A DNA stretch of 64,000 bases, taken from Tenacibaculum sp. M341 (lineage in GTDB: Bacteria > Bacteroidota > Bacteroidia > Flavobacteriales > Flavobacteriaceae). Made by a program: the position numbers and the translations under genes. The stretch spans positions 62,001 to 126,000 of the forward strand of contig NZ_SJXJ01000010.1 in the NCBI RefSeq assembly GCF_004337695.1, given 5' to 3'. Shown piece by piece: positions 43,657 through 53,390 of the stretch. The notes beneath the pieces are model-generated. The model worked only from the letters and a program-made list of their open reading frames with translations. It made no database searches and was not told where the DNA came from. Each line of letters begins with the position of its first letter. Within the stretch, counting starts at the first letter, position 1.

Positions 43657-44007
43657 TTATGATTCTTGATCTAATTTCTTAGTTAGGTTAAATCCAAGGA
43701 ATAAACCTAAACCTCCCATAAAAAAGATCATAGCTGGGAAAATTGCTTCTTCTTCCAAAGCAGAATAGGTAGTTAATAATAATGCAACAAATACACCTAA
43801 TCCAATTCCCATTAATAATAATGATAAGTTTAAAATAATAATTCTACCAGTTAAACTTGACTTTTTCTTTTCTCCTTGCATAAAAATTTTAGCATCAACT
43901 CCTTTTTCAATTAAGGCTAAACGTTCTTTGTTTCTTGTAGAATAGAATAAATAAAAGATTCCAAATATTACTGCGAATAAGAACATGAATACAATTGCTA
44001 CTTCCAT
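43657..44007 (-). CDS. DUF6249 membrane protein
   Basis: The 116-residue protein has three membrane helices (residues 3-22, 50-80 and 91-108) and the loop NKERLALIEKGVDAKIF, the DUF6249 signature. Its function is unknown. It is divergent from the ECF sigma operon across a perfect inverted repeat that gives both directions the same ECF-type promoter, so it is probably in that sigma factor's regulon. It may take part in the envelope response. Confidence 0.8.
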   Translation of the reverse strand: MEVAIVFMFLFAVIFGIFYLFYSTRNKERLALIEKGVDAKIFMQGEKKKSSLTGRIIILNLSLLLMGIGLGVFVALLLTTYSALEEEAIFPAMIFFMGGLGLFLGFNLTKKLDQES

Positions 44008-44061
44008 ATAGATGTTTTTTAAATGTTTATTTTTATTTCGTTTTCCAATATGACCTGTAGT

Positions 44062-44127
44062 TTTTAAAAAAGGTTACAAGTTTTTCAAAAAAAATAATTT
44101 TTAATTTTTCTGTAACCTTTTTTAAAA
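44062..44127. promoter_or_regulatory. Divergent ECF-type promoters in a 17-bp perfect inverted repeat
   Basis: TTTTAAAAAAGGTTACA (44062-44078) and TGTAACCTTTTTTAAAA (44111-44127) are exact reverse complements. Each arm has TGTAACC as a -35-like box. A GTC lies at the same distance downstream on both strands (about 44135-44137 on plus; mirrored on minus). This layout suggests autoregulation of the sigma factor and control of DUF6249. Confidence 0.65.
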
Positions 44128-44146
44128 GTGTACTGTCAAAAGAACA

Positions 44147-44731
44147 ATGACTATTACTAACGATCAAATCTATATTGATAAAATTCTCAAAGGAGATGCT
44201 AACGCTTATGCTTTTTTAGTAGAAAAGTATAAGGTAATGGTATTTAATTTGGCGTTAAAGATGGTAAAAGTGAGAGAAGAAGCAGAAGAGGTTTCACAAG
44301 ACACTTTTATTAAGGCATATAAAAGTTTGAGTTCTTTTAAAGGAGAATCTAAATTTTCTACATGGTTGTATAAAATAACATATAGAAATTGTTTAGACCT
44401 TTTAAAAAAGAAAAAACAGTATTATGTAAATGAAACAATTGATGAGATTACCATTCATAAAATCAAAGCAACCGAAAATATTTTAGAAGGTATAGAAAGA
44501 AAAGAAAGAGCAGCTATCATTAATAGTTGTTTATTAAAATTGCCAGAAGTAGAACGTTCTATACTTTGGTTGTTTTATTTTGAAGAATTAAGTTTAAAAG
44601 AAATTATAGAAGTTACAGATTTATCTGAAGCTAATGTGAAAGTAAAATTACACAGAGCAAGGAAGCATTTGTTAACGATAGTAAAGAATAATGTAGAACC
44701 AGAATTGATTAATCATTATGGGAGAAAATAA
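44147..44731 (+). CDS. ECF-type RNA polymerase sigma factor
   Basis: The 194-residue protein has region 2 (FLVEKYKVMVFNLALKMVKV, REEAEEVSQDTFIKAYKSL and STWLYKITYRNCLDLLKKKK) and region 4 (LPEVERSILWLFYFEELSLK, EIIEVTDLSEANVKVKLHRA). It belongs to the sigma-70 ECF group. It overlaps the next gene by 14 bp. The promoter repeat upstream suggests autoregulation. The input signal is unknown. Confidence 0.92.
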   Translation: MTITNDQIYIDKILKGDANAYAFLVEKYKVMVFNLALKMVKVREEAEEVSQDTFIKAYKSLSSFKGESKFSTWLYKITYRNCLDLLKKKKQYYVNETIDEITIHKIKATENILEGIERKERAAIINSCLLKLPEVERSILWLFYFEELSLKEIIEVTDLSEANVKVKLHRARKHLLTIVKNNVEPELINHYGRK

Positions 44732-45131
44732 ACACATTGATGAATTAGATTCTTTTGCAAAGAAATATATGAATGATATTGAAAGTGAAATTCCTTCTAT
44801 GGATTTTACAAAAAATATCATGACTACTATTGAAGCAACAGAAACCAGCAAAGTATTTAAAACGGAACCATTAATATCTAAAAAAGTATGGTTATTGTTA
44901 GTGGTAACTTTAATAGCAAGTATTTTTTATGTTTATAAAAAGAGTAGTACTCAATTAATCAACTTGCCTAAAATTGAATGGGATTTATTTTCAAAGATTA
45001 AAATTTTCAATGCTTTCAAAAATATCGAAGTTTCTAATGTAACATTATATGCATGTTTCTTTTTTACATTATTGATTTTTGTTCAGATATCATTCTTAAA
45101 AAATAGGTTTGAAAAAAGATTGAAGTTTTAA
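44718..45131 (+). CDS. Putative anti-sigma factor, membrane protein
   Basis: The 137-residue protein has an N-terminal acidic, soluble part (ENKHIDELDSFAKKYMNDIE) and two membrane helices (about 53-73 and 105-128). Overlap of 14 bp with the sigma gene means coupled translation. The layout is that of an anti-sigma factor (cytoplasmic sigma-binding part, membrane anchor), but the zinc-binding motif of classical ZAS domains is absent. Confidence 0.65.
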   Translation: MGENKHIDELDSFAKKYMNDIESEIPSMDFTKNIMTTIEATETSKVFKTEPLISKKVWLLLVVTLIASIFYVYKKSSTQLINLPKIEWDLFSKIKIFNAFKNIEVSNVTLYACFFFTLLIFVQISFLKNRFEKRLKF

Positions 45132-45349
45132 AATAACAACAAAGTTAATGTTGTTCTTAAAAGCCGTGAATGGTATTTATCTATAGTTGAATGAAATTTA
45201 TGTTTGGATAATTGATTGCTAATTAGTATATTGCATATGGTTTAAAATTTAGATACTCTGTAAGTATGTGAATTTATCTAGTTTTAAATCAACGTTCTTT
45301 ATTACCAAAAGATATTAGTTTTTTAATCTTAACCCCCAAAACCCCCAAC

Positions 45350-46438
45350 ATGAATACTAAACTAAAAATTCAATCGTTCCTATGGCTATTTGTTGTAGCT
45401 AATGTATTTGCTCAGTCAAATAAAACTTGTAATAATTCTGTTGATGATCCAGTATTTGATTTAAATAGTATTACCAAGTGTTCTTTAGAAAAAGCAGACG
45501 ACAACAAAAAGCAAAAGATAACTGTTCAAGTAACCTCAAGAAGAAGAGTTGTTCGTAAAAGAGACAAAGCAACAGGTATTGCTTCTTCAAATCGTTCACA
45601 AAAATTAAATTCAATAAAGAAAAAAGTAGGCTTAGTTAATAATATTATTGTTGACGAAGATAATGTGCCAGATGTACTACCTTTTGATTATGTAGATCAA
45701 ATACCGTTATTTAAAAAATGTCAAGCTGTACCAATGTCAGGTCAAGAGAAGTGTTTTAAAATGCAGGTTTTATCACATATTAAAAAGAATTTAAAATACC
45801 CTTCAAGCGCCTATCAAAAGAAAATACAAGGAAAAGTATATGCACACTTTGTAATTAATAAAGAAGGAGAAGTGGACCAACTTAAAATAGTTTCTCCATA
45901 TAAAGGCGAAATTTTAGGTAAGGAAGCTGAGCGTATTATCAAGAAATTACCAAAATTTACTGCAGGTGAGCATAACGGAAAAGCGGTAGAAGTGAAATAC
46001 GGTATGCCTATAACCTTTAAAATACCAGGAGTTAAGCCTAGTAATATCAGAAAATCAACAGGTAAAACTGATATTAAAGAATTGATTTATAGCTTTTCTT
46101 CTTTAGATGAAATTCCACAGTTTAATTCTTGTAAAAAAGCAGATGATAGTTCTTTAAACTGTTTCAATTCTAATTTAATAAATCATATTCAAAATTACTT
46201 TGCATACCCAGAGCAGGCTAAAAGAGCAAACATTGAAGGAGATGTTGTTGTGAACTTTGTAGTAGACAAAAAAGGTAATATTGTTAATATTAAGAGTAAA
46301 GGACCTGAAAATGCTAGGATATTAGAATTAGCAGCAACAAGGTTTATTGAAAAATTACCAAAATTAAGGCCTGGAAAAAAAGGAGGCAAAGAAGTAAATA
46401 CTTCTTATTCTTTCCCAATAGAATTCAAGCTACATTAA
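45350..46438 (+). CDS. Periplasmic protein with two TonB C-terminal domains
   Basis: The 362-residue protein has a signal peptide (NTKLKIQSFLWLFVVANVFAQ). A basic stretch (KKQKITVQVTSRRRVVRKRD) follows. There are two TonB_C-like domains: residues about 120-225 (IQGKVYAHFVINKEGEVDQL) and about 250-362 (NIEGDVVVNFVVDKKGNIVN). TonB_C normally contacts the TonB box of outer-membrane transporters to transmit energy. There is no ordinary N-terminal membrane anchor. It precedes the SusC gene by about 115 bp, but the hairpin between them (46464-46494) suggests a separate unit. Confidence 0.75.
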   Translation: MNTKLKIQSFLWLFVVANVFAQSNKTCNNSVDDPVFDLNSITKCSLEKADDNKKQKITVQVTSRRRVVRKRDKATGIASSNRSQKLNSIKKKVGLVNNIIVDEDNVPDVLPFDYVDQIPLFKKCQAVPMSGQEKCFKMQVLSHIKKNLKYPSSAYQKKIQGKVYAHFVINKEGEVDQLKIVSPYKGEILGKEAERIIKKLPKFTAGEHNGKAVEVKYGMPITFKIPGVKPSNIRKSTGKTDIKELIYSFSSLDEIPQFNSCKKADDSSLNCFNSNLINHIQNYFAYPEQAKRANIEGDVVVNFVVDKKGNIVNIKSKGPENARILELAATRFIEKLPKLRPGKKGGKEVNTSYSFPIEFKLH

Positions 46439-46463
46439 AAATAAAATTCAAAATCATACAACC

Positions 46464-46494
46464 AAATGACATCTTTTAATAATTAGATGTCATT
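46464..46494 (+). terminator. Hairpin between the TonB_C gene and susC
   Basis: AAATGACATCT / AGATGTCATTT stem with a loop of about 9 bp. There is no long T tract, so it could be a weak terminator. Confidence 0.45.
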
Positions 46495-46554
46495 TGTGTA
46501 TGGAATTAATATTCCCCGAACCTTATTTAATTATAAATCGATAAATAGTTCTAT

Positions 46555-49500
46555 ATGAGAAAACTACTTACACTATTTAATTTGTTATTCATTTTATTTA
46601 TAGCCCATGCCCAAGAAATAGAAGTCACGGGTACGGTTTTAGACCGAGAAACTAGAGAACCAGTTCCTGGTGCGTTTATTTTACTTCAAGGCACATCCGT
46701 TGTAGCTGAAACAGATTTTGATGGTACTTATGCTGTTAAAGCAGCTATAGGAAAAGTACTTCAATTTAGTTACGTTGGTTACTTAACGAAAGATGTTGTT
46801 GTAAGAAGTTCAACAATTGATGTAGAGTTAGAAATAGATACTGAAGAAAGTTTTTTAAATGAAATTGTAATTATTGGTTATGGGGAAAAAAGAAGGGAAT
46901 TAGTATCTGGTTCTTACTCGAGTTTAGAGCCTAAAGAAATTGTAAAGAACAATCCTTTGCGTGTAGAGCAAGCTTTACAAGGAAGAACTGCTGGGGTTCA
47001 AGTTTCTTCAAACTCTGGATCACCTGGGTCGGCTTACAATATTAGAATTAGAGGTATTACTACTAACGGTGATAATTCTCCTTTGGTAATTGTAGATGGT
47101 GTACAAATTGGTCCTGATTTAAGTATTATTGATCCAAATGATATTGAAAAAATAGACATTATTAAAGATGCTAGTACTGCTATTTATGGAGTACGAGGTG
47201 CAAACGGTGTTATTTTAATAACTACAAAATCTGGTAATAAAGACACTAAAACAAGATTTACTTATAGTTCGTCTTTAACTTTACAAGAAACTACTAAAAG
47301 ATTAGATCTATTAAAAGGTTTAGAGTATGCAGCTTTAGTTAATGAAACAGTATCAGCAGATGGAGGAGCAATTCCTTATCAATTACAAAATATTACATCT
47401 GAAACAGATTGGCAGCAACAACTTTTTGAAACTTCTCCAATGATTAATCATTATATTGGAGCTACCGGTGGAGGTGAAAAATATACGTTTAATATTAGTG
47501 GTTCTTTTTTAGATCAGAAAGGAATTATAGCACCTGATAAATCGAATTTTTCAAGATGGACAGTGAAGAGTAATTTAGGTTTAGACTTAACAGAAAAATT
47601 ACGATTAAATACTTTATTACTATATACAAACAATAGTTTAAGAACAATTCCGGAAGGGGGTAGAGGTTCTATTTTATATTATGCAACAAATGCATCGCCA
47701 TTAACTTCAATTTTTGATGGTACCGATGGTACTGGACCTTCAAGAGGTTTTTCATACATAGGTACAGAACAAGGAAATGAAATTGTAAATCCGTTTGCAG
47801 TAATCAACAACACTTACAACAAAACTAAAGTCAATAGGTTTACAGGTAAACTTGAGTTAGAGTATGATATTTTAGAAAGTTTAAAAGCAACTTCTCGATT
47901 CAACTATAACTATTCTGATGTGGTATTTAGACAGTATCAACCGCTGGCTTACTATGGGCAAAATAAGGTAGTAAATACAGTTCAGTTAGATCCAGTTTCT
48001 GGTTTGTTTAATTTAGATAGAAATAATGATGGAGATAGAGATGTGTATAGTAGAGTAAATGAAAATTCTCAAAACTTTTTCTCATATATTTTTGAAAATT
48101 TCATCAATTATGATTTTAGTTTTAATGATGGAGATCATAATTTTCAAACAATGTTAGGGCTTTCTATTACAAGCGAGCAGAGTAAAGCTAATTTTGGTTC
48201 AGGGTTTTTGTTAGGAAATGAATCTTGGGATAATGCCTTTTTATTCAATACGCAACCTTCTATTATAGATGATGATGCAAATGGTGTTAATGATATTAGA
48301 GATATACCAAACGCTAGTGCACAAAATTTTGATGTTGAAGATAGATATACTTCACTTTTTGGAAGATTACAATACGATTACAGAGAAAAATATATTGTGT
48401 CAGCAATGGTTCGTAGAGATGTATCTACCCGATTTGGTCCTAATAACAGAGTTGGATATTTCCCATCTTTTTCTGGAGCTTGGGTTATTCATAACGAAGA
48501 TTTTATAAATGGCTTACTTTTTTCTAATTTAAAATTAAGAGGAAGTTGGGGTATAACAGGTAATGATAAAATAGGATCTTTTAGGTGGATTGGTAATTTA
48601 CAAGGAACAAACGGTGAGGCAACATATCCTTTCGCAGACATTTTATCATTTGGTAATGCTATTGGAGTATTATCTAATCCAGATTTACAATGGGAAACGA
48701 ATTTTCAAACAAATTTAGGGCTAGATGTAGGTTTCTTTGATAATAATTTAAATGTAACTTTTGATTATTTTGATAAGCGTACAGAAGATTTATTATTAGT
48801 TATTGAAGCGTCAAGTTTAACTGGTTCAGCAGCAGGAGGAAGTGGAAATCCTTTTGCAAATGCAGGTACAGTTGAAAATACAGGTTTTGAATTTGGAATT
48901 AACTATACCCATGAATTTACAGACGATATTTCTTTAAGGTTAGATTATAACCTAACTACAATAAATAACAATGTATTAGAAGTTAATAATCAAGCAGGAT
49001 TTATATCTGGTGGTTTATTTGGTTTAAATCAGCAACCATCAAGGATGCAAACTGGATTGCCTTTAGGTGTGTTTTACGGATTGCAAACTGATGGAGTTTT
49101 TCAAACACAGGCAGAAATAGATGCTTTAGCAGTAGATAGAGATGGAGATGGAAATTTAGATGAATATCAACCAGGTGCAGCTCCTGGAGATTTAAAATAT
49201 GTGGATGTAGATGGTAATGGGTATATAGAATTTGGTAGCGATAATGATTTTACATCTTTAGGAGATCCTATTCCTGATTTTACCATGGGAGGAGGATTTA
49301 ATTTAAATGTAAATAAGTTTGATTTTGGAGCTTCTTTTTATGCTTCATTTGGTAACGAAATCGTTAGAGGTTATGAGCGTTTTATAACTTATAGTAATAA
49401 ACTATCACTTTACAATGGTAGATGGACTGGTCCTGGAACTTCAAATGAAATTCCAAGAGCTTCAACAAATGCTGCAAATAATCAACTATTTTCTTCTTTT

Positions 49501-49746
49501 TATGTTGAAGATGGTTCTTTTTTCAGAATTCAAAATGTACAATTAGGGTATACTTTAGATGATACTCAAATTAAAGGTATTAGTACTTGTAGAATTTATG
49601 TAGCGGCTAACAATATATACACATTTACAAAGTATAGAGGATATGATCCTGATATCTCTAATCAAAGTCCTATTGGAGCTGGGGTAGATTTAGGGCAGTA
49701 TCCGCAGGCAAGAATGTTTATCACAGGAATCAAAGTATCATTTTAA
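46555..49746 (+). CDS. susC: SusC-family TonB-dependent outer-membrane transporter
   Basis: The 1063-residue protein has a signal peptide and an N-terminal CarboxypepD_reg-like domain (TGTVLDRETREPVPGAFILL, FDGTYAVKA). The plug follows (IIGYGEKRRELVSGSYSSLE to RIRGITTNGDNSPLVIVDGV), then a large beta-barrel. It imports oligosaccharide through the outer membrane with energy from TonB. The SusD partner starts 12 bp later. With GH16 enzymes and a GH64-like enzyme near, laminarin (beta-1,3-glucan) is the likely substrate. Confidence 0.93.
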   Translation: MRKLLTLFNLLFILFIAHAQEIEVTGTVLDRETREPVPGAFILLQGTSVVAETDFDGTYAVKAAIGKVLQFSYVGYLTKDVVVRSSTIDVELEIDTEESFLNEIVIIGYGEKRRELVSGSYSSLEPKEIVKNNPLRVEQALQGRTAGVQVSSNSGSPGSAYNIRIRGITTNGDNSPLVIVDGVQIGPDLSIIDPNDIEKIDIIKDASTAIYGVRGANGVILITTKSGNKDTKTRFTYSSSLTLQETTKRLDLLKGLEYAALVNETVSADGGAIPYQLQNITSETDWQQQLFETSPMINHYIGATGGGEKYTFNISGSFLDQKGIIAPDKSNFSRWTVKSNLGLDLTEKLRLNTLLLYTNNSLRTIPEGGRGSILYYATNASPLTSIFDGTDGTGPSRGFSYIGTEQGNEIVNPFAVINNTYNKTKVNRFTGKLELEYDILESLKATSRFNYNYSDVVFRQYQPLAYYGQNKVVNTVQLDPVSGLFNLDRNNDGDRDVYSRVNENSQNFFSYIFENFINYDFSFNDGDHNFQTMLGLSITSEQSKANFGSGFLLGNESWDNAFLFNTQPSIIDDDANGVNDIRDIPNASAQNFDVEDRYTSLFGRLQYDYREKYIVSAMVRRDVSTRFGPNNRVGYFPSFSGAWVIHNEDFINGLLFSNLKLRGSWGITGNDKIGSFRWIGNLQGTNGEATYPFADILSFGNAIGVLSNPDLQWETNFQTNLGLDVGFFDNNLNVTFDYFDKRTEDLLLVIEASSLTGSAAGGSGNPFANAGTVENTGFEFGINYTHEFTDDISLRLDYNLTTINNNVLEVNNQAGFISGGLFGLNQQPSRMQTGLPLGVFYGLQTDGVFQTQAEIDALAVDRDGDGNLDEYQPGAAPGDLKYVDVDGNGYIEFGSDNDFTSLGDPIPDFTMGGGFNLNVNKFDFGASFYASFGNEIVRGYERFITYSNKLSLYNGRWTGPGTSNEIPRASTNAANNQLFSSFYVEDGSFFRIQNVQLGYTLDDTQIKGISTCRIYVAANNIYTFTKYRGYDPDISNQSPIGAGVDLGQYPQARMFITGIKVSF

Positions 49747-49757
49747 TTAAGTAAGTC

Positions 49758-51224
49758 ATGAAAAAAGCAATAAAAATAATATTAGTAACATTCGTTTTTG
49801 TCGTATTTGGTTGTGATGATTTTGTTGATATAGATCCAAAAGGACAAGAGAATACTGAAAACTTTTTCAATTCAGCAGACGATTATGAAAGCGCATTAAT
49901 AGGTGTATATGATTTATTATCGACCACTTATTTAAATAATATTTTAGGAGAAATAGCATCTGACAATAGTTTATGTGGTGGAGAAAACCCAACAGATGTT
50001 TTAGATTGGCAACAAATAGATGATATGTCTCACAATCCAGACAACGGGGCAGTAAGAGATGTGTTTAAATGGATGTATGCAGGTATTAGTAGAGCTAATT
50101 ATATTTTGGAATTTCAGAATAAAACAGATTTTGATAGAAAACCACAAGTTCTTGCGGAAACCAAATTTTTAAGAGCTTACTATTATTTTGAATTGGTTAA
50201 GTTTTTTGGAGACGTACCAATGTACTTAGATAAAAGAATTAGTGTAGCAGAATCGCAAACAATTGATAAATCTACAAAAGAGCAAGTGTATACTCAGTTA
50301 GAGAAAGATTTAATAGAAGTTGCGGCAGTACTGCCATGGATGCAAGCTCAAGAAGGGAGAGCAACTAAAGGAGCAGCCTTAGCATTATTAGGTAAAATTT
50401 ATTTATACCAAGAAAAATTTTCACAGGCAGCTCAAACATTAGATCAAGTTATCAATTCAGGTCAGTACACATTGTTAAGTAATTTTGAGTCTATTTTTTC
50501 AAATCTAAATGAGAATAATTCAGAATCAGTTTTTGAAGTACAATATTTCGGTCAAGAAGGAGCAAGTTTTGATTGTTTTGTATGTGTTGAAGGAAATATT
50601 GCGGTAGGTTTTATGGGACCAAGATTTACAGGAGGGAATTACGCACCTTATTCTGATGGATTTAGTTTTAATATTCCAACTTTAGCCATTGTGAATGCGT
50701 ACGAAACAGGTGATACTAGAAGAGATGCTACTTTTTTAGATATCAATGCTTTTGTAACAGGAACAGATATCACATTTGCAACTGGGCATGATCATAATGG
50801 GTATTTCAATAAAAAATACATTCCATATGCAGAAGGAAATGCTTCAGATCCACATTTAACGCATAGTAATAATTACAGAGCAATACGATTTTCAGATGTA
50901 CTATTAATGGCTGCTGAAGCTTACAATCGCGGTGGAATAAACGATGCAATTGCCAGAGATTATGTAAACAGAGTTAGAAGAAGAGCATTTAATGTATCAG
51001 ATACAAGTAGAGATATAACTTCATCAGGCACAACTTTAACAGATGATATTTATAATGAAAGAAGATTAGAATTAGCAGGAGAAGGACATCGTTTCTTTGA
51101 TCAGGTAAGAACAGCGAATACAGCAACAATACCTGGGTATGAAGCTAAAAATAGTGTATTTCCATTACCAAGAATTGAAATTGAGTTAGCAGGAAATAGA
51201 TGGGAACAGAATACAGGATATTAA
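49758..51224 (+). CDS. susD: SusD-family glycan-binding lipoprotein
   Basis: The 488-residue protein has a lipobox (FVVFGCDDFVDIDP) and the RagB/SusD fold: GIYDLLS-type start (GVYDLLSTTYLNN), FLRAYYYFELVKFFGDVPMY and YNERRLELAGEGHRFFDQVR near the end. It is the lid over SusC at the cell surface and captures glycan before import. Confidence 0.93.
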   Translation: MKKAIKIILVTFVFVVFGCDDFVDIDPKGQENTENFFNSADDYESALIGVYDLLSTTYLNNILGEIASDNSLCGGENPTDVLDWQQIDDMSHNPDNGAVRDVFKWMYAGISRANYILEFQNKTDFDRKPQVLAETKFLRAYYYFELVKFFGDVPMYLDKRISVAESQTIDKSTKEQVYTQLEKDLIEVAAVLPWMQAQEGRATKGAALALLGKIYLYQEKFSQAAQTLDQVINSGQYTLLSNFESIFSNLNENNSESVFEVQYFGQEGASFDCFVCVEGNIAVGFMGPRFTGGNYAPYSDGFSFNIPTLAIVNAYETGDTRRDATFLDINAFVTGTDITFATGHDHNGYFNKKYIPYAEGNASDPHLTHSNNYRAIRFSDVLLMAAEAYNRGGINDAIARDYVNRVRRRAFNVSDTSRDITSSGTTLTDDIYNERRLELAGEGHRFFDQVRTANTATIPGYEAKNSVFPLPRIEIELAGNRWEQNTGY

Positions 51225-51239
51225 TAAAAAACAAAGAAG

Positions 51240-53339
51240 ATGAAATATATTTATAGATTATTAATAGTTGCTATCATAATATTTGCGTGTGAGGATAATA
51301 GTAGAGATCTTTCTTTTGTTGATGCTATTACTGCACCTGCTAATATTGCAGCTACTTATGATATATCACAAGACAATACAGGGTTGGTAACCATAACTCC
51401 TACAGCAGACGGAGCAACTGAGTTTAAAGTTTTTTTAGGAGACGGTACATCAGATCCAGTTTCTTTAAAAGTAGGTGAGAGTTTGCAACATATGTACGCA
51501 GAAGGTACTTACACAATAACTATAGAAGCGTATAATATAGCTGGAGATAAAGCTGAAGCTACTCAAGAGTTAGTAGTATCGTTTAAAGCGCCAGAAAACT
51601 TAATGGTTACTATTTCTAACAACGCATCTGTAAGTAAACAAGTAGACATTGTAGCAACAGCAGATTTTGCTACTGTGTATGAATTTTATTCAGGTGAAGC
51701 AGGGGTTACACAACCTGTGGCAACAGCTAATATTGGAGATCCTATTTCATATCAATATCAAAATCCAGGAATGTATGATGTAAAGGTTGTGGCAAAAGGA
51801 GCAGCTATACAAACTGCTGAATACATGGAAACTTTTGAAGTAACAGAAATTTTACAACCAATTGCATCTGCGCCAACTCCTCCTAATAGAAATGCCTCAG
51901 ACGTTATTTCTATATATGGAAGTGCTTATACAAATGTGATGGGAACAGATACGTTTCCTGATTGGGGACAAGGTGGACAAGGAAGTAGTTGGACAGAGTT
52001 TGATTTAAATGGAGATACTATGCTTCAATATATCAATTTGAGTTATCAAGGAATTCAGTTTGGAGCAGCGCAAGATGTTAGTGGTATGGAATTTTTACAT
52101 TTAGATGTATGGACAAAAGATGTCACTGTTTTAGAAACTTCATTGATCAATGTTTCAGGAGGAGTTACAACAGAAAAGCCTGTAAATAGTGATTTAACTC
52201 AGGGAGATTGGACTAGTATTGATATTCCTATTTCAGATTACACAGCACAAGGTTTAACAGTTACAGAAATTTTACAATTAAAGTTTGTAGGTACACCATG
52301 GGCTTCGGGTACAGTTTTTATTGATAACATTTACTTCTGGAAGTCGCCAACTGTAATTCCTGAAAGTATTTTAGGAACTTGGAAATTAGCGAATCAGCCA
52401 GGAGCTTTAGGTGTAGGACCAGCTGTTGGTGATGTCAGTTGGTTTAATTGCGATGCTACTTGTGTAACAGCAAGAGCATGTTTTTATGACGATACTTATA
52501 TTTTTAAATCAGATGGTTCTTTTGAAAATGTTTTAGGAAGCGATACTTGGATAGAAGGATGGCAAGGTGGAGGTGATGCTTGTGGAGCTCCTGTAGCTCC
52601 TCATGATGGAGCTACACCAGGAAGTTTTGTTTATAACGAAGCAGCTGGTTTACTTACAATTAATGGAGTAGGTTCTTATTTAGGTTTACCAAAAGCAACA
52701 AATGAAGGGGAGTTAGGAGCAGGATCAACTGTGCCGAGTTCTAGAACTTACAATGTTACATTTTCAAATAATGATACAGAAATGGATGTGTACATTGAAA
52801 CAGGAACGGGTTCAGGAGTTTTTTGGCAATTTAAGTTTGTGAAAGAGCAAGAGACGTCTCCTTTACAAGGTACTTGGGTAATTGCTAATGAAGCTGGAGC
52901 TTTAGGTGTAGGACCAGCTGTTGGAGATACAAGTTGGTGGAATTGTGATGCAACTTGTGTAACAGATAGAGCATGTTTTTATGATGATCAGTATGTATTT
53001 AATGGAGATGGTTCTTTTCAAAATATGTTAGGAAGTGATACTTGGATTGAAGGTTGGCAAGGTGGAGGTGATACTTGTGGTACTCCTGTAGCTCCTCACG
53101 ATGGATCAGCAACCGCAAATTATGTATACGATGCTACTGCAGGTACTTTAACTATTAACGGAGCAGGTGCTTATTTAGGATTACCAAAGACATACAATGC
53201 TGGTGAGTTAGGAGCGGGTGATACGGTGCCAAGCTCTATAACTTATAATGTGACTTTGTCTAATAGTAATACGCAAATGGATGTGTATATAGAGGCAGGT
53301 TCTGGTACGTTTTGGCAGTACAAAATGGTAAAACAGTAA
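51240..53339 (+). CDS. SusE-like surface lipoprotein with tandem internal duplication
   Basis: The 699-residue protein has a lipobox (IIIFACEDNSRD). Two PKD-like beta-sandwich domains (about 20-215) and a carbohydrate-binding-like domain (about 220-375) follow. At the end are two tandem copies of a module of about 160 residues (379-538 and 544-698) with conserved GALGVGPAVGD, CDATCVT, ACFYDD and TWIEGWQGGGD. The copies are 495 bp apart and share long identical DNA. The Trp-rich module probably binds glucan. It lies 15 bp after susD in the same operon. Confidence 0.8.
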   Translation: MKYIYRLLIVAIIIFACEDNSRDLSFVDAITAPANIAATYDISQDNTGLVTITPTADGATEFKVFLGDGTSDPVSLKVGESLQHMYAEGTYTITIEAYNIAGDKAEATQELVVSFKAPENLMVTISNNASVSKQVDIVATADFATVYEFYSGEAGVTQPVATANIGDPISYQYQNPGMYDVKVVAKGAAIQTAEYMETFEVTEILQPIASAPTPPNRNASDVISIYGSAYTNVMGTDTFPDWGQGGQGSSWTEFDLNGDTMLQYINLSYQGIQFGAAQDVSGMEFLHLDVWTKDVTVLETSLINVSGGVTTEKPVNSDLTQGDWTSIDIPISDYTAQGLTVTEILQLKFVGTPWASGTVFIDNIYFWKSPTVIPESILGTWKLANQPGALGVGPAVGDVSWFNCDATCVTARACFYDDTYIFKSDGSFENVLGSDTWIEGWQGGGDACGAPVAPHDGATPGSFVYNEAAGLLTINGVGSYLGLPKATNEGELGAGSTVPSSRTYNVTFSNNDTEMDVYIETGTGSGVFWQFKFVKEQETSPLQGTWVIANEAGALGVGPAVGDTSWWNCDATCVTDRACFYDDQYVFNGDGSFQNMLGSDTWIEGWQGGGDTCGTPVAPHDGSATANYVYDATAGTLTINGAGAYLGLPKTYNAGELGAGDTVPSSITYNVTLSNSNTQMDVYIEAGSGTFWQYKMVKQ

Positions 53340-53390
53340 TTAAAAGTATAAATATCTAATGAGATGTTTAACGAAAAAATATTAAATCAG

